Positions 23,573 to 37,588 of a DNA stretch of 64,000 bases are shown here, piece by piece. The stretch spans positions 56,192,074-56,256,073 of the forward strand of contig OX104113.1 in the NCBI GenBank assembly GCA_944474755.1. Direction: 5' to 3'. Below the pieces are notes generated by a model. The model did not search any database, was not told where the DNA came from, and saw nothing but the letters and a program-made list of their open reading frames with translations. Position 1 is the first letter of the stretch. Each line of letters begins with the position of its first letter. The translations under genes and the position numbers were made by a program. Source of the DNA: Limnoperna fortunei. Lineage: Eukaryota > Mollusca > Bivalvia > Mytilida > Modiolidae.

Positions 23573-26500
23573 TTGTTCAGTTTTGAACAGTTTATTGACT
23601 GGTTTCTTATTGAATTTTGAACAGTTAATTGACTGATTCTTTAGTGAGTTTTGTACAGTTTATTGACTGGTTCTTTGTTCAGTTTTGAACAGTTTATTGA
23701 CTGGTTTCTTATTGAGTTTTGTACAGTTAATTGACTGGTTCTTTAGTGAGTTTTGTACAGTTTATTGACTGTTTCATTATTTAGTTTTGTACAGTTTATT
23801 AACTGTTTCTTTATTGAGTTTTGTACAGTTTATTGACTGGTTCTCTATTCAGTTTTGTACAGTTTATTGACAGGTTCTATAATGAGTTTGTGTACAATTT
23901 ATTGACTGTTTCTTTATTGAGTTTTGTACAGTGTATTGACTGGTTCTTTATTGAGTATTGTACAGTTCATTGACTGGTTCTTTGTTCAGTTTTGTACAGT
24001 TTATTGACTGGTTCTTTGTTCAGTTTTGAACAGTTTATTGACTGGGTCTTTATTGAGTTTTGTACAGTTTATTGACTGGTCCTTTATTGAGTTTTGTATA
24101 GTTTATTGACTTGTTCTTTATTGAGTTTTGTACAGTTTATTGACTGTTTCTTTAGTTAGTTTTGTACAGGTAATTGACTGTTTCTTTATTCAGTTTTGTA
24201 CAGTTTATTGACTGTTCTTTATTTAGTTTTGTTTTGTACAGTTTATTGACTGTTTCTTTATTTAGTTTGGTACATTTTATTGACTGTTTCTTTATTTAGT
24301 TTTGTTTTGTACAGTTTATTGACTTGTTCTTTATTGAGTTTTGTACAGTTTATTGACTGTTTCTTTAGTTAGTTTTGTACAGGTAATTGACTGTTTCTTT
24401 ATTTAGTTTGGTACAGTTTATTGACTGTTTCTTTATTTAGTTTTGTTTTGTACAGTTTATTGACTGGTTCTATATTGAGTTTTGTACAGTCTATTGACTG
24501 TTTCTTTATTTAGTTTTGTACAGTTTATTGACTGTTTCTTTATTTAGTTTTGTACAGTTTATTGACTGTTTCTTTATTTAGTTTGTGTACAATTTATTGA
24601 CTGGTTCTTTATTGAGTTTTGAACAGTTAATTGACTGGTTCTTTATTGAGTTTTGTACAGTTTATTGACTGGTTATTTATTTAGTTTTTGTACAATTTAT
24701 TGACTGGGTCTTTATTGAGTTTTGTACAGTTTATTGACTGTTTCTTTGTTCAGTTTTGAACAGTTTATTGACTGGTTTCTTATTGAATTTTGTACAGTTA
24801 ATTGACTGGTTCTTTAGTGAGTTTTGTACAGTTTATTGACTGGTTCTTTGTTCAGTTTTGAACAGTTTATTGACTGGTTTCTTATTGAGTTTTGTACAGT
24901 TAATTGACTGGTTCTTTAGTGAGTTTTGTACAGTTTATTGACTGTTTCATTATTAAGTTTTGTACAGTTTATTAACTGTTTCTTTATTGAGTTTTGTACA
25001 GTTTATTGACTGGTTCTTTATTCAATTTTGTACAGTTTATTGACAGGTTCTATAATGAGTTTGTGTACAATTTATTGACTGTTTCTTTATTGAGTTTTGT
25101 ACAGTGTATTGACTGGTTCTTTATTGAGTATTGTACAGTTCATTGACTGGTTCTTTGTTCAGTTTTGTACAGTTTATTGACTTGTTCTTTGTTCAGTTTT
25201 GTACAGTTTATTGACTGGTTCTTTATTGAGTTTTGTACAGTTTATTGACTGTTTATTTATTTAGTTTTGTATAGTTTATTGACTGGTTCTTTATTGAGTT
25301 TTGTACAGTTTATTGAATGGTCCTTTATTGAGTTTTGTATAGTTTATTGACTTGTTCTTTATTGAGTTTTGTACAGTTTATTGACTGTTTCTTTAGTTAG
25401 TTTTGTACAGGTAATTGACTGTTTCTTTATTGAGTTTTGTACAGTTTATTGACTGTTTCTTTATTTAGTTTTGTTTTGTACAGTTTATTGACTGTTTCTT
25501 TATTTAGTTTTGTAAAGTATATTGACTGTTTCTTTATTTAGTTTTGTTCAGTTTATTGACTGTTTCTTTATTTAGTTTTGTTTTGTACTGTTTATTGACT
25601 GGTTCTTTATTGAGTTTTCTACAGTTTATTGACTGTTTCTTTATTTAGTTTTGTACAGTTCATTGACTGGTTCTTTATTGAGTTTTGTACAGTTTATTGA
25701 CTGGTTCTTTATTGAGTTTTGTACAGTTTATTGACTGGTTCTTTATTCAGTTTTGTACAGTTTATTGAATGTCTTTATTGAGTTTTGTACAGTTTATTGA
25801 CTGGTTCTTTGTTCAGTTTTGTACAGTTTATTGACTGGTTTTTTATTGACTTTTGTACAGTTAATTGACTGGTTCTTTATTGAGTTTTGTACAGTTTATT
25901 GACTGTTTCTTTATTTAGTTTTGTACAGAGTATTAAGTGTTCATTTATTGAGTTTTGTTCTGTTTATTGACTGGTTCTTTATTGAGTTTTGTATAGTTTA
26001 TTGACTGGTTCTATATTGAGTTTGTGTACAATTTATTGACTGTTTCTTTATTGAGTTTTGTACAGTTTATTGACTGGTTCTTTATTCAGTTTTGTACAGT
26101 TTATTGACTGGTTCTTTGTTCAGTTTTGTACAGTTTATTGACTGGTTCTTTAGTTAGTTTTGTACAGGTAATTGACTGTTTCTTTATTCAGTTTTGTACA
26201 GTTTATTGACTGTTCTTTATTTAGTTTTGTTTTGTACAGTTTATTGACTGTTTCTTTATTTAGATTGGTACATTTTATTGACTGTTTCTTTATTTAGTTT
26301 TGTTTTGTACAGTTTATTGACTGGTTCTTTATTGAGTTTTGCACAGTTTATAAACTGTTTCTTTAGTTAGTTTTGTACAGGTAATTGACTGTTTCTTTAT
26401 TCAGTTTTGTACAGTTTATTGACTGTTCTTTATTTAGTTTTGTTTTGTACAGTTTATTGACTGTTTCTTTATTTAGTTTGGTACATTTTATTGACTGTTT

Positions 26501-28490
26501 CTTTATTTAGTTTTGTTTTGTACAGTTTATTGACTGGTTCTTTATTGAGTTTTGCACAGATTATTGACTGTTTCTTTATTTAGTTTTGTACAGTTTATTG
26601 ACTGTTTCTTTATTTAGTTTTGTACAGTTTATTGACTGTTTCTTTATTTAGTTTGTGTACAATTTATTGACTGGTTCTTCATTGAGTTTTGTACAGTTTA
26701 TTGACTGGTTCTTTATTGAGTTTTGTACAGTTTATTGACTGGTTATTTATTTAGTTTTTGTACAATTTATTGACTGGGTCTTTATTGAGTTTTGTACAGT
26801 TTATTGACTGTTTCTTTGTTCAGTTTTGAACAGTTTATTGACTGGTTTCTTATTGAATTTTGAACAGTTAATTGACTGATTCTTTAGTGAGTTTTGTACA
26901 GTTTATTGACTGGTTCTTTGTTCAGTTTTGAACAGTTTATTGACTGGTTTCTTATTGAGTTTTGTACAGTTAATTGACTGGTTCTTTAGTGAGTTTTGTA
27001 CAGTTTTTTGACTGTTTCATTATTTAGTTTTGTACAGTTTATTAAATGTTTCTTTATTGAGTTTGGTACAGTTTATTGACTGGTTCTTTATTGAGTTTTG
27101 TAGAGTTTATTGACTGGTTCTATAATGAGTTTGTGTACAATTTATTGACTGTTTCTTTATTGAGTTTTGTACAGTGTATTGACTGGTTCTTTATTGAGTT
27201 TTGTACAGTTCATTGACTGGTTCTTTGTTCAGTTTTGTACAGTTTATTGACTGGTTCTTTGTTCAGTTTTGTACAGTTTATTGACTGGTTCTTTATTGAG
27301 TTTTGTACAGTTTATTGACTGTTTATTTATTTAGTTTTGTACAGTTTATTGAATGGTTCTTTATTGAGTTTTGTACAGTTTATTGACTGGTCCTTTATTG
27401 AGTTTTGTATAGTTTATTGACTTGTTCTTTATTGAGTTTTGTACAGTTTATTGACTGTTTCTTTAGTTAGTTTTGTACAGGTAATTGACTGTTTCTTTAT
27501 TTAGTTTGGTACAGTTTATTGACTGTTTCTTTATTTAGTTTTGTTTTGTACAGTTTATTGACTGGTTCTATATTGAGTTTTGTACAGTCTATTGACTGTT
27601 TCTTTATTTAGTTTTGTACAGTTTATTGACTGTTTCTTTATTTAGTTTTGTACAGTTTATTGACTGTTTCTTTATTTAGTTTGTGTACAATTTATTGACT
27701 GGTTCTTTATTGAGTTTTGTACAGTTTATTGACTGGTTCTTTATTGAGTTTTGTACAGTTTATTGACTGGTTATTTATTTAGTTTTTGTACAATTTATTG
27801 ACTGGGTCTTTATTGAGTTTTGTACAGTTTATTGACTGTTTCTTTGTTCAGTTTTGAACAGTTTATTGACTGGTTTCTTATTGACTTTTGTACAGTTAAT
27901 TGACTGGTTCTTTAGTGAGTTTTGTACAGTTTATTGACTGGTTCTTTGTTCAGTTTTGAACAGTTTATTGACTGGTTTCTTATTGAGTTTTGTACAGTTA
28001 ATTGACTGGTTCTTTAGTGAGTTTTGTACAGTTTATTGACTGTTTCATTATTAAGTTTTGTACAGTTTATTAACTGTTTCTTTATTGAGTTTTGTACAGT
28101 TTATTGACTGGTTCTTTATTCAATTTTGTACAGTTTATTGACAGGTTCTATAATGAGTTTGTGTACAATTTATTGACTGTTTCTTTATTGAGTTTTGTAC
28201 AGTGTATTGACTGGTTCTTTATTGAGTATTGTACAGTTCATTGACTGGTTCTTTGTTCAGTTTTGTACAGTTTATTGACTTGTTCTTTGTTCAGTTTTGT
28301 ACAGTTGATTGACTGGTTCTTTATTGAGTTTTGTACAGTTTATTGACTGTTTATTTATTTAGTTTTGTATAGTTTATTGACTGGTTCTTTATTGAGTTTT
28401 GTACAGTTTATTGACTGGTCCTTTATTGAGTTTTGTATAGTTTATTGACTTGTTCTTTATTGAGTTTTGTACAGTTTATTGACTGTTTCT
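23573..28490 (+). repeat. 4,918-bp HOR, copy 2
   Basis: Tandem copy of 18,655-23,572, near identical. Differences I noticed include TTTTGAACAG against TTTTGTACAG near 24,619, GGTTATTTATTTAG against GTTTATTTATTTAG near 24,672, TTTATTGAC against TTGATTGAC near 25,208, TTTAGATTGG against TTTAGTTTGG near 26,263, and TTTATTGAC against TCTATTGAC near 26,595. With so few changes and no length change, this is among the younger large events in the window, assuming it is not an assembly artefact. Confidence 0.9.
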
Positions 28491-30830
28491 TTAGTTAGTT
28501 TTGTACAGGTAATTGACTGTTTCTTTATTGAGTTTTGTACAGTTTATTGACTGTTTCTTTATTTAGTTTTGTTTTGTACAGTTTATTGACTGTTTCTTTA
28601 TTTAGTTTTGTAAAGTATATTGACTGTTTCTTTATTTAGTTTTGTTCAGTTTATTGACTGTTTCTTTATTTAGTTTTGTTTTGTACTGTTTATTGACTGG
28701 TTCTTTATTGAGTTTTCTACAGTTTATTGACTGTTTCTTTATTTAGTTTTGTACAGTTCATTGACTGGTTCTTTATTGAGTTTTGTACAGTTTATTGACT
28801 GGTTCTTTATTGAGTTTTGTACAGTTTATTGACTGGTTCTTTATTCAGTTTTGTACAGTTTATTGAATGTCTTTATTGAGTTTTGTACAGTTTATTGACT
28901 GGTTCTTTGTTCAGTTTTGTACAGTTTATTGACTGGTTTTTTGTTGACTTTTGTACAGTTAATTGACTGGTTCTTTATTGAGTTTTGTACAGTTTATTGA
29001 CTGTTTCTTTATTTAGTTTTGTACAGAGTATTAAGTGTTCATTTATTGAGTTTTGTTCTGTTTATTGACTGGTTCTTTATTGAGTTTTGTATAGTTTATT
29101 GACTGGTTCTATATTGAGTTTGTGTACAATTTATTGACTGTTTCTTTATTGAGTTTTGTACAGTTTATTGACTGGTTCTTTATTCAGTTTTGTACAGTTT
29201 ATTGACTGGTTCTTTGTTCAGTTTTGTACAGTTTATTGACTGGTTCTTTGTTCAGTTTTGAACAGTTTATTGACTGTTTCTTTATTTAGTTTTGTACACT
29301 TCATTGACTGCTTCTTTATTTAGTTTTGTACAGTTTATTGACTGTTTCTTTATTTAGTTTGTGTACAATTTATTGACTGGTTCTTTATTGAGTTTTGTAC
29401 AGTTTATTGAATGGTTCTTTATTGAGTTTTGTACAGTTTATTGACTGGTTATTTATTTAGTTTTTGTACAATTTATTGACTGGGTCTTTATTGAGTTTTG
29501 TACAGTTTATTGACTATTTCTTTGTTCAGTTTTGAACAGTTTATTGACTGATTTCTTATTGAATTTTGTACAGTTAATTGACTGGTTCTTTAGTGAGTTT
29601 TGTACAGTTTATTGACTGGTTCTTTATTGAGTTTTGTACAGTTTATTGACTGGTTCTTTATTGAGTTTTGTACAGTTTATTGACTGTTTCTTTATTTAGT
29701 TTTGTACAGTTTATTGACTGTTTCTTTATTTAGTTTGTGTACAATTTATTGACTGGTTCTTTATTGAGTTTTGTACAGTTTATTGACTGGTTCTTTATTG
29801 AGTTTTGTACAGTTTATTGACTGGTTATTTATTTACTTTTTGTACAATTTATTGACTGGGTCTTTATTGAGTTTTGTACAGTTTATTGACTGTTTCTTTG
29901 TTCAGTTTTGAACAGTTTATTGACTGGTTTCTTATTGAATTTTGAACAGTTAATTGACTGATTCTTTAGTGAGTTTTGTACAGTTTATTGACTGGTTCTT
30001 TGTTCAGTTTTGAACAGTTTATTGACTGGTTTCTTATTGAGTTTTGTACAGTTAATTGACTGGTTCTTTAGTGAGTTTTGTATAGTTTATTGACTGTTTC
30101 ATTATTTAGTTTTGTACAGTTTATTAACTGTTTCTTTATTGAGTTTTGTACAGTTTATTGACTGGTTCTTTATTCAGTTTTGTACAGTTTATTGACAGGT
30201 TCTATAATGAGTTTGTGTACAATTTATTGACTGTTTCTTTATTGAGTTTTGTACAGTGTATTGACTGGTTCTTTATTGAGTATTGTACAGTTTATTGACT
30301 GGTTCTTTGTTCAGTTTTGTACAGTTTATTGACTGGTTCTTTGTTCAGTTTTGAACAGTTTATTGACTGGTTCTTTATTGAGTTTTGTACAGTATATTGA
30401 CTGTTTATTTATTTAGTTTTGTACAGTTTATTGAATGGTTCTTTATTGAGTTTTGTACAGTTTATTGACTGGTCCTTTATTGAGTTTTGTATAATTTATT
30501 GACTTGTTCTTTATTGAGTTTTGTACAGTTTATTGACTGTTTCTTTAGTTAGTTTTGTACAGGTAATTGACTGTTTCTTTATTCAGTTTTGTACAGTTTA
30601 TTGACTGTTCTTTATTTAGTTTTGTTTTGTACAGTTTATTGACTGTTTCTTTATTTAGTTTGGTACATTTTATTGACTGTTTCTTTATTTAGTTTTGTTT
30701 TGTACAGTTTATTGACTGGTTCTTTATTGAGTTTTGCACAGTTTATTGACTGTTTCTTTATTTAGTTTTGTACAGTTTATTGACTGTTTCTTTATTTAGT
30801 TTTGTACAGTTTATTGACTGTTTTTTTATT
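28490..30830 (+). repeat. Paralogue of 17.3-19.4 kb (offset ~11.24 kb)
   Basis: From 28,490 the array follows the series seen from about 17,280. Shared rare changes are TTGACTATTTCTTTGTTCAG (18,268 and 29,511) and the AGTGTTC landmark (17,791 and 29,034), both at an offset of 11,243 bp. The offset is about one unit smaller before ~17,520 and 68 bp larger after ~19,130, so single-unit and two-unit indels have accumulated. A private GTACACTTCATTG lies near 29,293. Confidence 0.72.
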
Positions 30831-33815
30831 TAGTTTGTGTACAATTTATTGACTGGTTCTTTATTGAGTTTTGAACAGTTTATTGACTGGTTCTTTATTG
30901 AGTTTTGTACAGTTTATTGACTGGTTATTTATTTAGTTTTTGTACAATTTATTGACTGGGTCTTTATTGAGTTTTGTACAGTTTATTGACTGTTTCTTTG
31001 TTCAGTTTTGAACAGTTTATTGACTGGTTTCTTATTGAATTTTGAACAGTTAATTGACTGATTCTTTAGTGAGTTTTGTACAGTTTATTGACTGGTTCTT
31101 TGTTCAGTTTTGAACAGTTTATTGACTGGTTTCTTATTGAGTTTTGTACAGTTAATTGACTGGTTCTTTAGTGGGTTTTGTACAGTTTTTTGACTGTTTC
31201 ATTATTTAGTTTTGTACAGTTTATTAACTGTTTCTTTATTGAGTTTTGTACAGTTTATTGACTGGTTCTTTATTCAGTTTTGTACAGTTTATTGACAGGT
31301 TCTATAATGAGTTTGTGTACAATTTATTGACTGTTTCTTTATTGAGTTTTGTACAGTGTATTGACTGGTTCTTTATTGAGTATTGTACAGTTCATTGACT
31401 GGTTCTTTGTTCAGTTTTGTACAGTCTATTGACTGGTTCTTTATTCAGTTTTGAACAGTTTATTGACTGGGTCTTTATTGAGTTTTGAACAGTTTATTGA
31501 CTGGTTCTTTATTGAGTTTTGTACAGTTTATTGACTGTTTATTTTTTTAATTTTTTTACAGTTTATTGAATGGTTCTTTATTGAGTTTTGTACAGTTTAT
31601 TGACTGGTCCTTTACTGAGTTTTGTATAGTTTATTGACTTGTTCTTTATTGAGTTTTGTACAGTTTATTGACTGTTTCTTTAGTTAGTTTTGTACAGGTA
31701 ATTGACTGTTTCTTTATTCAGTTTTGTACAGTTTATTGACTGTTCTTTATTTAGTTTTGTTTTGTACAGTTTATTGACTGTTTCTTTATTTAGTTTGGTA
31801 CAGTTTATTGACTGTTTCTTTATTTAGTTTTGTTTTGTACAGTTTATTGACTGGTTCTTTATTGAGTTTTGCACAGTTTATTGACTGTTTCTTTATTTAG
31901 TTTTGTACAATTTATTGACTGTTTCTTTATTTAGTTTTGTACAGTTTATTGACTGTTTCTTTATTTAGTTTGTGTACAATTTATTGACTGGTTCTTTATT
32001 GAGTTTTGTACAGATTATTGACTGGTTCTTTATTGAGTTTTGTACAGTTTATGGACTGGTTATTTAGTTAGTTTTTGTACAATTTATTGACTGGGTCTTT
32101 ATTGAGTTTTGTACAGTTTATTGACTGTTTCTTTGTTCAGTTTTGAACAGTTTATTGACTGGTTTCTTATTGAATTTTGTACAGTTAATTGACTGGTTCT
32201 TTAGTGAGTTTTGTACAGTTTATTGACTGGTTCTTTGTTCAGTTTTGAACAGTTTATTGACTGGTTTCTTATTGAGTTTTGTACAATTAATTGACTGGTT
32301 CTTTAGTGAGTTTTGTACAGTTTATTGACTGTTTCATTATTTAGTTTTGTACAGTTTATTAACTGTTTCTTTATTGAGTTTTGTACAGTTTATTGACTGG
32401 TTCTTTATTCAGTTTTGTACAGTTTATTGACAGGTTCTATAATGAGTTTGTGTACAATTTATTGACTGTTTCTTTATTGAGTTTTGTACAGTGTATTGAC
32501 TGGTTCTTTATTGAGTATTGTACAGTTCATTGAGTGGTTCTTTGTTCAGTTTTGTACAGTTTATTGACTGGTTCTTTGTTCAGTTTTGTACAGTTGATTG
32601 ACTGGTTCTTTATTGAGTTTTGTACAGTTTATTGACTGTTTATTTATTTAGTTTTGTACAGTTTATTGACTGGTTCTTTATTGAGTTTTGTACAGTTTAT
32701 TGACTGGTCCTTTATTGAGTTTTGTATAGTTTATTGACTTGTTCTTTATTGAGTTTTGTACAGTTTATTGACTGTTTCTTTAGTTAGTTTTGTACAGGTA
32801 ATTGACTGTTTCTTTATTGAGTTTTGTACAGTTTATTGACTGTTTCTTTATTTAGTTTTGTTTTGTACAGTTTATTGACTGTTTCTTTATTTAGTTTTGT
32901 AAAGTATATTGACTGTTTCTTTATTTAGTTTTGTACAGTTTATTGACTGTTTCCTTATTTAGTTTTGTTTCGTACAGTTTATTGACTGGTTCTTTATTGA
33001 GTTTTGTACAGTTTATTGACTGTTTCTTTATTTAGTTTTGTACAGTTCATTGACTGTTTCTTTATTTAGTTTTGTACAGTTTATTGACTGTTTCTTTATT
33101 TAGTTTGTGTACAATTTATTGACTGGTTCTTTATTGAGTTTTGTACAGTTTATTGACTGGTTCTTTATTGAGTTTTGTACAGTTTTTTGACTGGTTCTTT
33201 ATTCAGTTTTGTACAGTTTATTGAATGTCTTTATTGAGTTTTGTACAGTTTATTGACTGGTTCTTTGTTCAGTTTTGTACAGTTTATTGACTGGTTTTTT
33301 ATTGAGTTTTGAACAGTTAATTGACTGGTTCTTTATTAAGTTTTGTACAGTTTATTGACTGTTTCTTTATTTAGTTTTGTACAGTGTATTAAGTGTTCAT
33401 TTATTGAGTTTTGTTCTGTTTATTGACTGGTTCTTTATTGAGTTTTGTACAGTTTATTGACTGGTTCTATATTGAGTTTGTGTACAATTTATTGACTGTT
33501 TCTTTATTGAGTTTTGTACAGTTTATTGACTGGTTCTTTATTGAGTTTTGTACAGTTTATTGACTGGTTCTTTGTTCAGTTTTGTACAGTTTATTGACTG
33601 GTTCTTTGTTCAGTTTTGAACAGTTTATTGACTGTTTCTTTATTTAGTTTTGTACAGTTCATTGTCTGCTTCTTTATTTAGTTTTGTACAGTTTATTGAC
33701 TGTTTCTTTATTTAGTTTGTGTACAATTTATTGACTGGTTCTTTATTGAGTTTTGTACAGTTTATTGAGTGGTTCTTTATTGAGTTTTGTACAGTTTATT
33801 GACTGGTTATTTATT
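30831..33815 (+). repeat. ~9.8-kb-offset duplication, copy 1
   Basis: Matches 40,640-43,590. The offset is 9,809 bp up to about 31,480 (CTATAATGAG at 31,302 and 41,111) and 9,774 bp after about 31,560 (TTATGGACTGG at 32,049 and 41,823; CTTTATTAAG at 33,331 and 43,105). The 35-bp step is explained by one extra TTTTGAACAG monomer here plus one extra base in the T-rich unit at 31,537-31,561. Confidence 0.82.
31537..31561 (+). repeat. Locally hypermutated monomer half (T runs)
   Basis: The expected GTTTATTTATTTAG plus linker is here 25 bp rather than 24 and contains two runs of seven T separated by AA, ending TTTACAG. Several changes (A to T, G to A, G to T and one added base) fall within about 15 bp, whereas neighbouring units carry zero or one. 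The equivalent unit at ~41,311 is normal. It could be a slippage or local error cluster, or a sequencing or assembly error in homopolymer T. Confidence 0.7.
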
Positions 33816-35084
33816 TAGTTTTTGTACAATTTATTGACTGGGTCTTTATTGAGTTTTGTACAGTTTATTGACTGTTTCTTTGTTCAGTTTTGAACAGTTT
33901 ATTGACTGGTTCCTTATTGAATTTTGAACAGTTAATTGACTGATTCTTTAGTGAGTTTTGTAGTTTATTGACTGGTTCTTTGTTCAGTTTTGAACAGTTT
34001 ATTGACTGGTTTCTTATTGAGTTTTGTACAGTTTTTTGACTGTTTCATTATTTAGTTTTGTACAGTTTATTAACTGTTTCTTTATTGAGTTTTGTACAGT
34101 TTATTGACTGGTTCTTTATTCAGTTTTGTACAGTTTATTGACAGGTTCTATAATGAGTTTGTGTACAATTTATTGACTGTTTCTTTATTGAGTTTTGTAC
34201 AGTGTATTGACTGGTTCTTTATTGAGTATTGTACAGTTCATTGACTGGTTCTTTGTTCAGTTTTGTACAGTTTATTGACTGGTTCTTTGTTCAGTTTTGA
34301 ACAGTTTATTGACTGGGTCTTTATTGAGTTTTTAACAGTTTATTGACTGGTTCTTTATTGAGTTTTGTACAGTTTATTGACTGTTTATTTATTTAGTTTT
34401 GTACAGTTTATTGAATGGTTCTTTATTGAGTTTTGTACAGTTTATTGACTGGTCCTTTACTGAGTTTTGTATAGTTTATTGACTTGTTCTTTATTGAGTT
34501 TTGTACAGTTTATTGACTGTTTCTTTAGTTAGTTTTGTACAGGTAATTGACTGTTTCTTTATTCAGTTTTGTACAGTTTATTGACTGTTCTTTATTTAGT
34601 TTTGTTTTGTACAGTTTATTGACTGTTTCTTTATTTAGTTTGGTACAGTTTATTGACTGTTTCTTTATTTAGTTTTGTTTTGTACAGTTTATTGACTGGT
34701 TCTTTATTGAGTTTTGTACAGTTTATTGACTGTTTCTTTATTGAGTTTTGTACAGTTTATTGACTGTTTCTTTATTTAGTTTTGTACAGTTTATTGACTG
34801 TTTCTTTATTTAGTTTGTGTACAATTTATTGACTGGTTCTTTATTGAGTTTTGTACAGTTTATTGACTGGTTCTTTATTGAGTTTTGTACAGTTTATTGA
34901 CTGGTTATTTATTTAGTTTTTGTACAATTTATTGACTGGGTCTTTATTGAGTTTTGTACAGTTTATTGACTGTTTCTTTGTTCAGTTTTGAACAGTTTAT
35001 TGACTGGTTTCTTATTGAATTTTGTACAGTTAATTGACTGGTTCTTTAGTGAGTTTTGTACAGTTTATTGACTGGTTCTTTGTT
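32580..35084 (+). repeat. 2,504-bp HOR, copy 1
   Basis: Tandem copy pair fixed by CTTTATTAAG at 33,331 and 35,835 and by the TACAGTTGATTGAC units near 32,590 and 35,094. It contains, in order, the GTTTATTTATTTAG unit, GGTCCTTTATTGAG, TTTAGTTAG with CAGGTAAT, the GTTTCGTACAG unit, the 32-bp unit, TATTAAGTGTTCA, GTTCATTGTCTGC, the GTAGTTTATTG deletion unit (33,961), the CTATAATGAG marker (34,148) and the ATTCAG/38-bp series. This is the fullest example of the central HOR. Confidence 0.87.
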
Positions 35085-37588
35085 CAGTTTTGTACAGTTG
35101 ATTGACTGGTTCGTTATTGAGTTTTGTACAGTTTATTGACTGTTTATTTATTTAGTTTTGTACAGTTTATTGACTGGTTCTTTATTGAGTTTTGTACAGT
35201 TTATTGACTGGTCCTTTATTGAGTTTTGTATAGTTTATTGACTTGTTCTTTATTGAGTTTTGTACAGTTTATTGACTGTTTCTTTAGTTAGTTTTGTACA
35301 GGTAATTGACTGTTTCTTTATTGAGTTTTGTACAGTTTATTGACTGTTTCTTTATTTAGTTTTGTTTTGTACAGTTTATTGACTGTTTCTTTATTTAGTT
35401 TTGTAAAGTATATTGACTGTTTCTTTATTTAGTTTTGTACAGTTTATTGACTGTTTCCTTATTTAGTTTTGTTTCGTACAGTTTATTGACTGGTTCTTTA
35501 TTGAGTTTTGTACAGTTTATTGACTGTTTCTTTATTTAGTTTTGTACAGTTCATTGACTGTTTCTTTATTTAGTTTTGTACAGTTTATTGACTGTTTCTT
35601 TATTTAGTTTGTGTACAATTTATTGACTGGTTCTTTATTGAGTTTTGTACAGTTTATTGACTGGTTCTTTATTGAGTTTTGTACAGTTTTTTGACTGGTT
35701 CTTTATTCAGTTTTGTACAGTTTATTGAATGTCTTTATTGAGTTTTGTACAGTTTATTGACTGGTTCTTTGTTCAGTTTTGTACAGTTTATTGACTGGTT
35801 TTTTATTGAGTTTTGAACAGTTAATTGACTGGTTCTTTATTAAGTTTTGTACAGTTTATTGACTGTTTCTTTATTTAGTTTTGTACAGTGTATTAAGTGT
35901 TCATTTATTGAGTTTTGTTCTGTTTATTGACTGGTTCTTTATTGAGTTTTGTACAGTTTATTGACTGGTTCTATATTGAGTTTGTGTACAATTTATTGAC
36001 TGTTTCTTTATTGAGTTTTGTACAGTTTATTGACTGGTTCTTTATTGAGTTTTGTACAGTTTATTGACTGGTTCTTTGTTCAGTTTTGTACAGTTTATTG
36101 ACTGGTTCTTTGTTCAGTTTTGAACAGTTTATTGACTGTTTCTTTATTTAGTTTTGTACAGTTCATTGTCTGCTTCTTTATTTAGTTTTGTACAGTTTAT
36201 TGACTGTTTCTTTATTTAGTTTGTGTACAATTTATTGACTGGTTCTTTATTGAGTTTTGTACAGTTTATTGAGTGGTTCTTTATTGAGTTTTGTACAGTT
36301 TATTGACTGGTTATTTATTTAGTTTTTGTACAATTTATTGACTGGGTCTTTATTGAGTTTTGTACAGTTTATTGACTGTTTCTTTGTTCAGTTTTGAACA
36401 GTTTATTGACTGGTTCCTTATTGAATTTTGAACAGTTAATTGACTGATTCTTTAGTGAGTTTTGTAGTTTATTGACTGGTTCTTTGTTCAGTTTTGAACA
36501 GTTTATTGACTGGTTTCTTATTGAGTTTTGTACAGTTTTTTGACTGTTTCATTATTTAGTTTTGTACAGTTTATTAACTGTTTCTTTATTGAGTTTTGTA
36601 CAGTTTATTGACTGGTTCTTTATTCAGTTTTGTACAGTTTATTGACAGGTTCTATAATGAGTTTGTGTAGAATTTATTGACTGTTTCTTTATTGAGTTTT
36701 GTACAGTGTATTGACTGGTTCTTTATTGAGTATTGTACAGTTCATTGACTGGTTCTTTGTTCAGTTTTGTACAGTTTATTGACTGGTTCTTTGTTCAGTT
36801 TTGAACAGTTTATTGACTGGGTCTTTATTGAGTTTTTAACAGTTTATTGACTGGTTCTTTATTGAGTTTTGTACAGTTTATTGACTGTTTATTTATTTAG
36901 TTTTGTACAGTTTATTGAATGGTTCTTTATTGAGTTTTGTACAGTTTATTGACTGGTCCTTTACTGAGTTTTGTATAGTTTATTGACTTGTTCTTTATTG
37001 AGTTTTGTACAGTTTATTGACTGTTTCTTTAGTTAGTTTTGTACAGGTAATTGACTGTTTCTTTATTCAGTTTTGTACAGTTTATTGACTGTTCTTTATT
37101 TAGTTTTGTTTTGTACAGTTTATTGACTGTTTCTTTATTTAGTTTGGTACAGTTTATTGACTGTTTCTTTATTTAGTTTTGTTTTGTACAGTTTATTGAC
37201 TGGTTCTTTATTGAGTTTTGCACAGTTTATTGACTGTTTCTTTATTTAGTTTTGTACAGTTTATTGACTGTTTCTTTATTTAGTTTTGTACAGTTTATTG
37301 ACTGTTTCTTTATTTAGTTTGTGTACAATTTATTGACTGGTTCTTTATTGAGTTTTGTACAGTTTATTGACTGGTTCTTTATTGAGTTTTGTACAGTTTA
37401 TTGACTGGTTATTTATTTAGTTTTTGTACAATTTATTGACTGGGTCTTTATTGAGTTTTGTACAGTTTATTGACTGTTTCTTTGTACAGTTTTGAACAGT
37501 TTATTGACTGGTTTCTTATTGAATTTTGTACAGTTAATTGACTGGTTCTTTAGTGAGTTTTGTACAGTTTATTGACTGGTTCTTTGTT
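35085..37588 (+). repeat. 2,504-bp HOR, copy 2
   Basis: Near-identical tandem copy of 32,580-35,084. Private changes are GGTTCGTTATTGAG near 35,110 (a rare CpG) and GTGTAGAATTTATTG near 36,665. A third related copy begins near 37,930 (CTTTATTAAG at 38,680, offset 2,845 from this copy); it has the normal GTACAGTTTATTG where these two have lost two bases. Confidence 0.87.
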
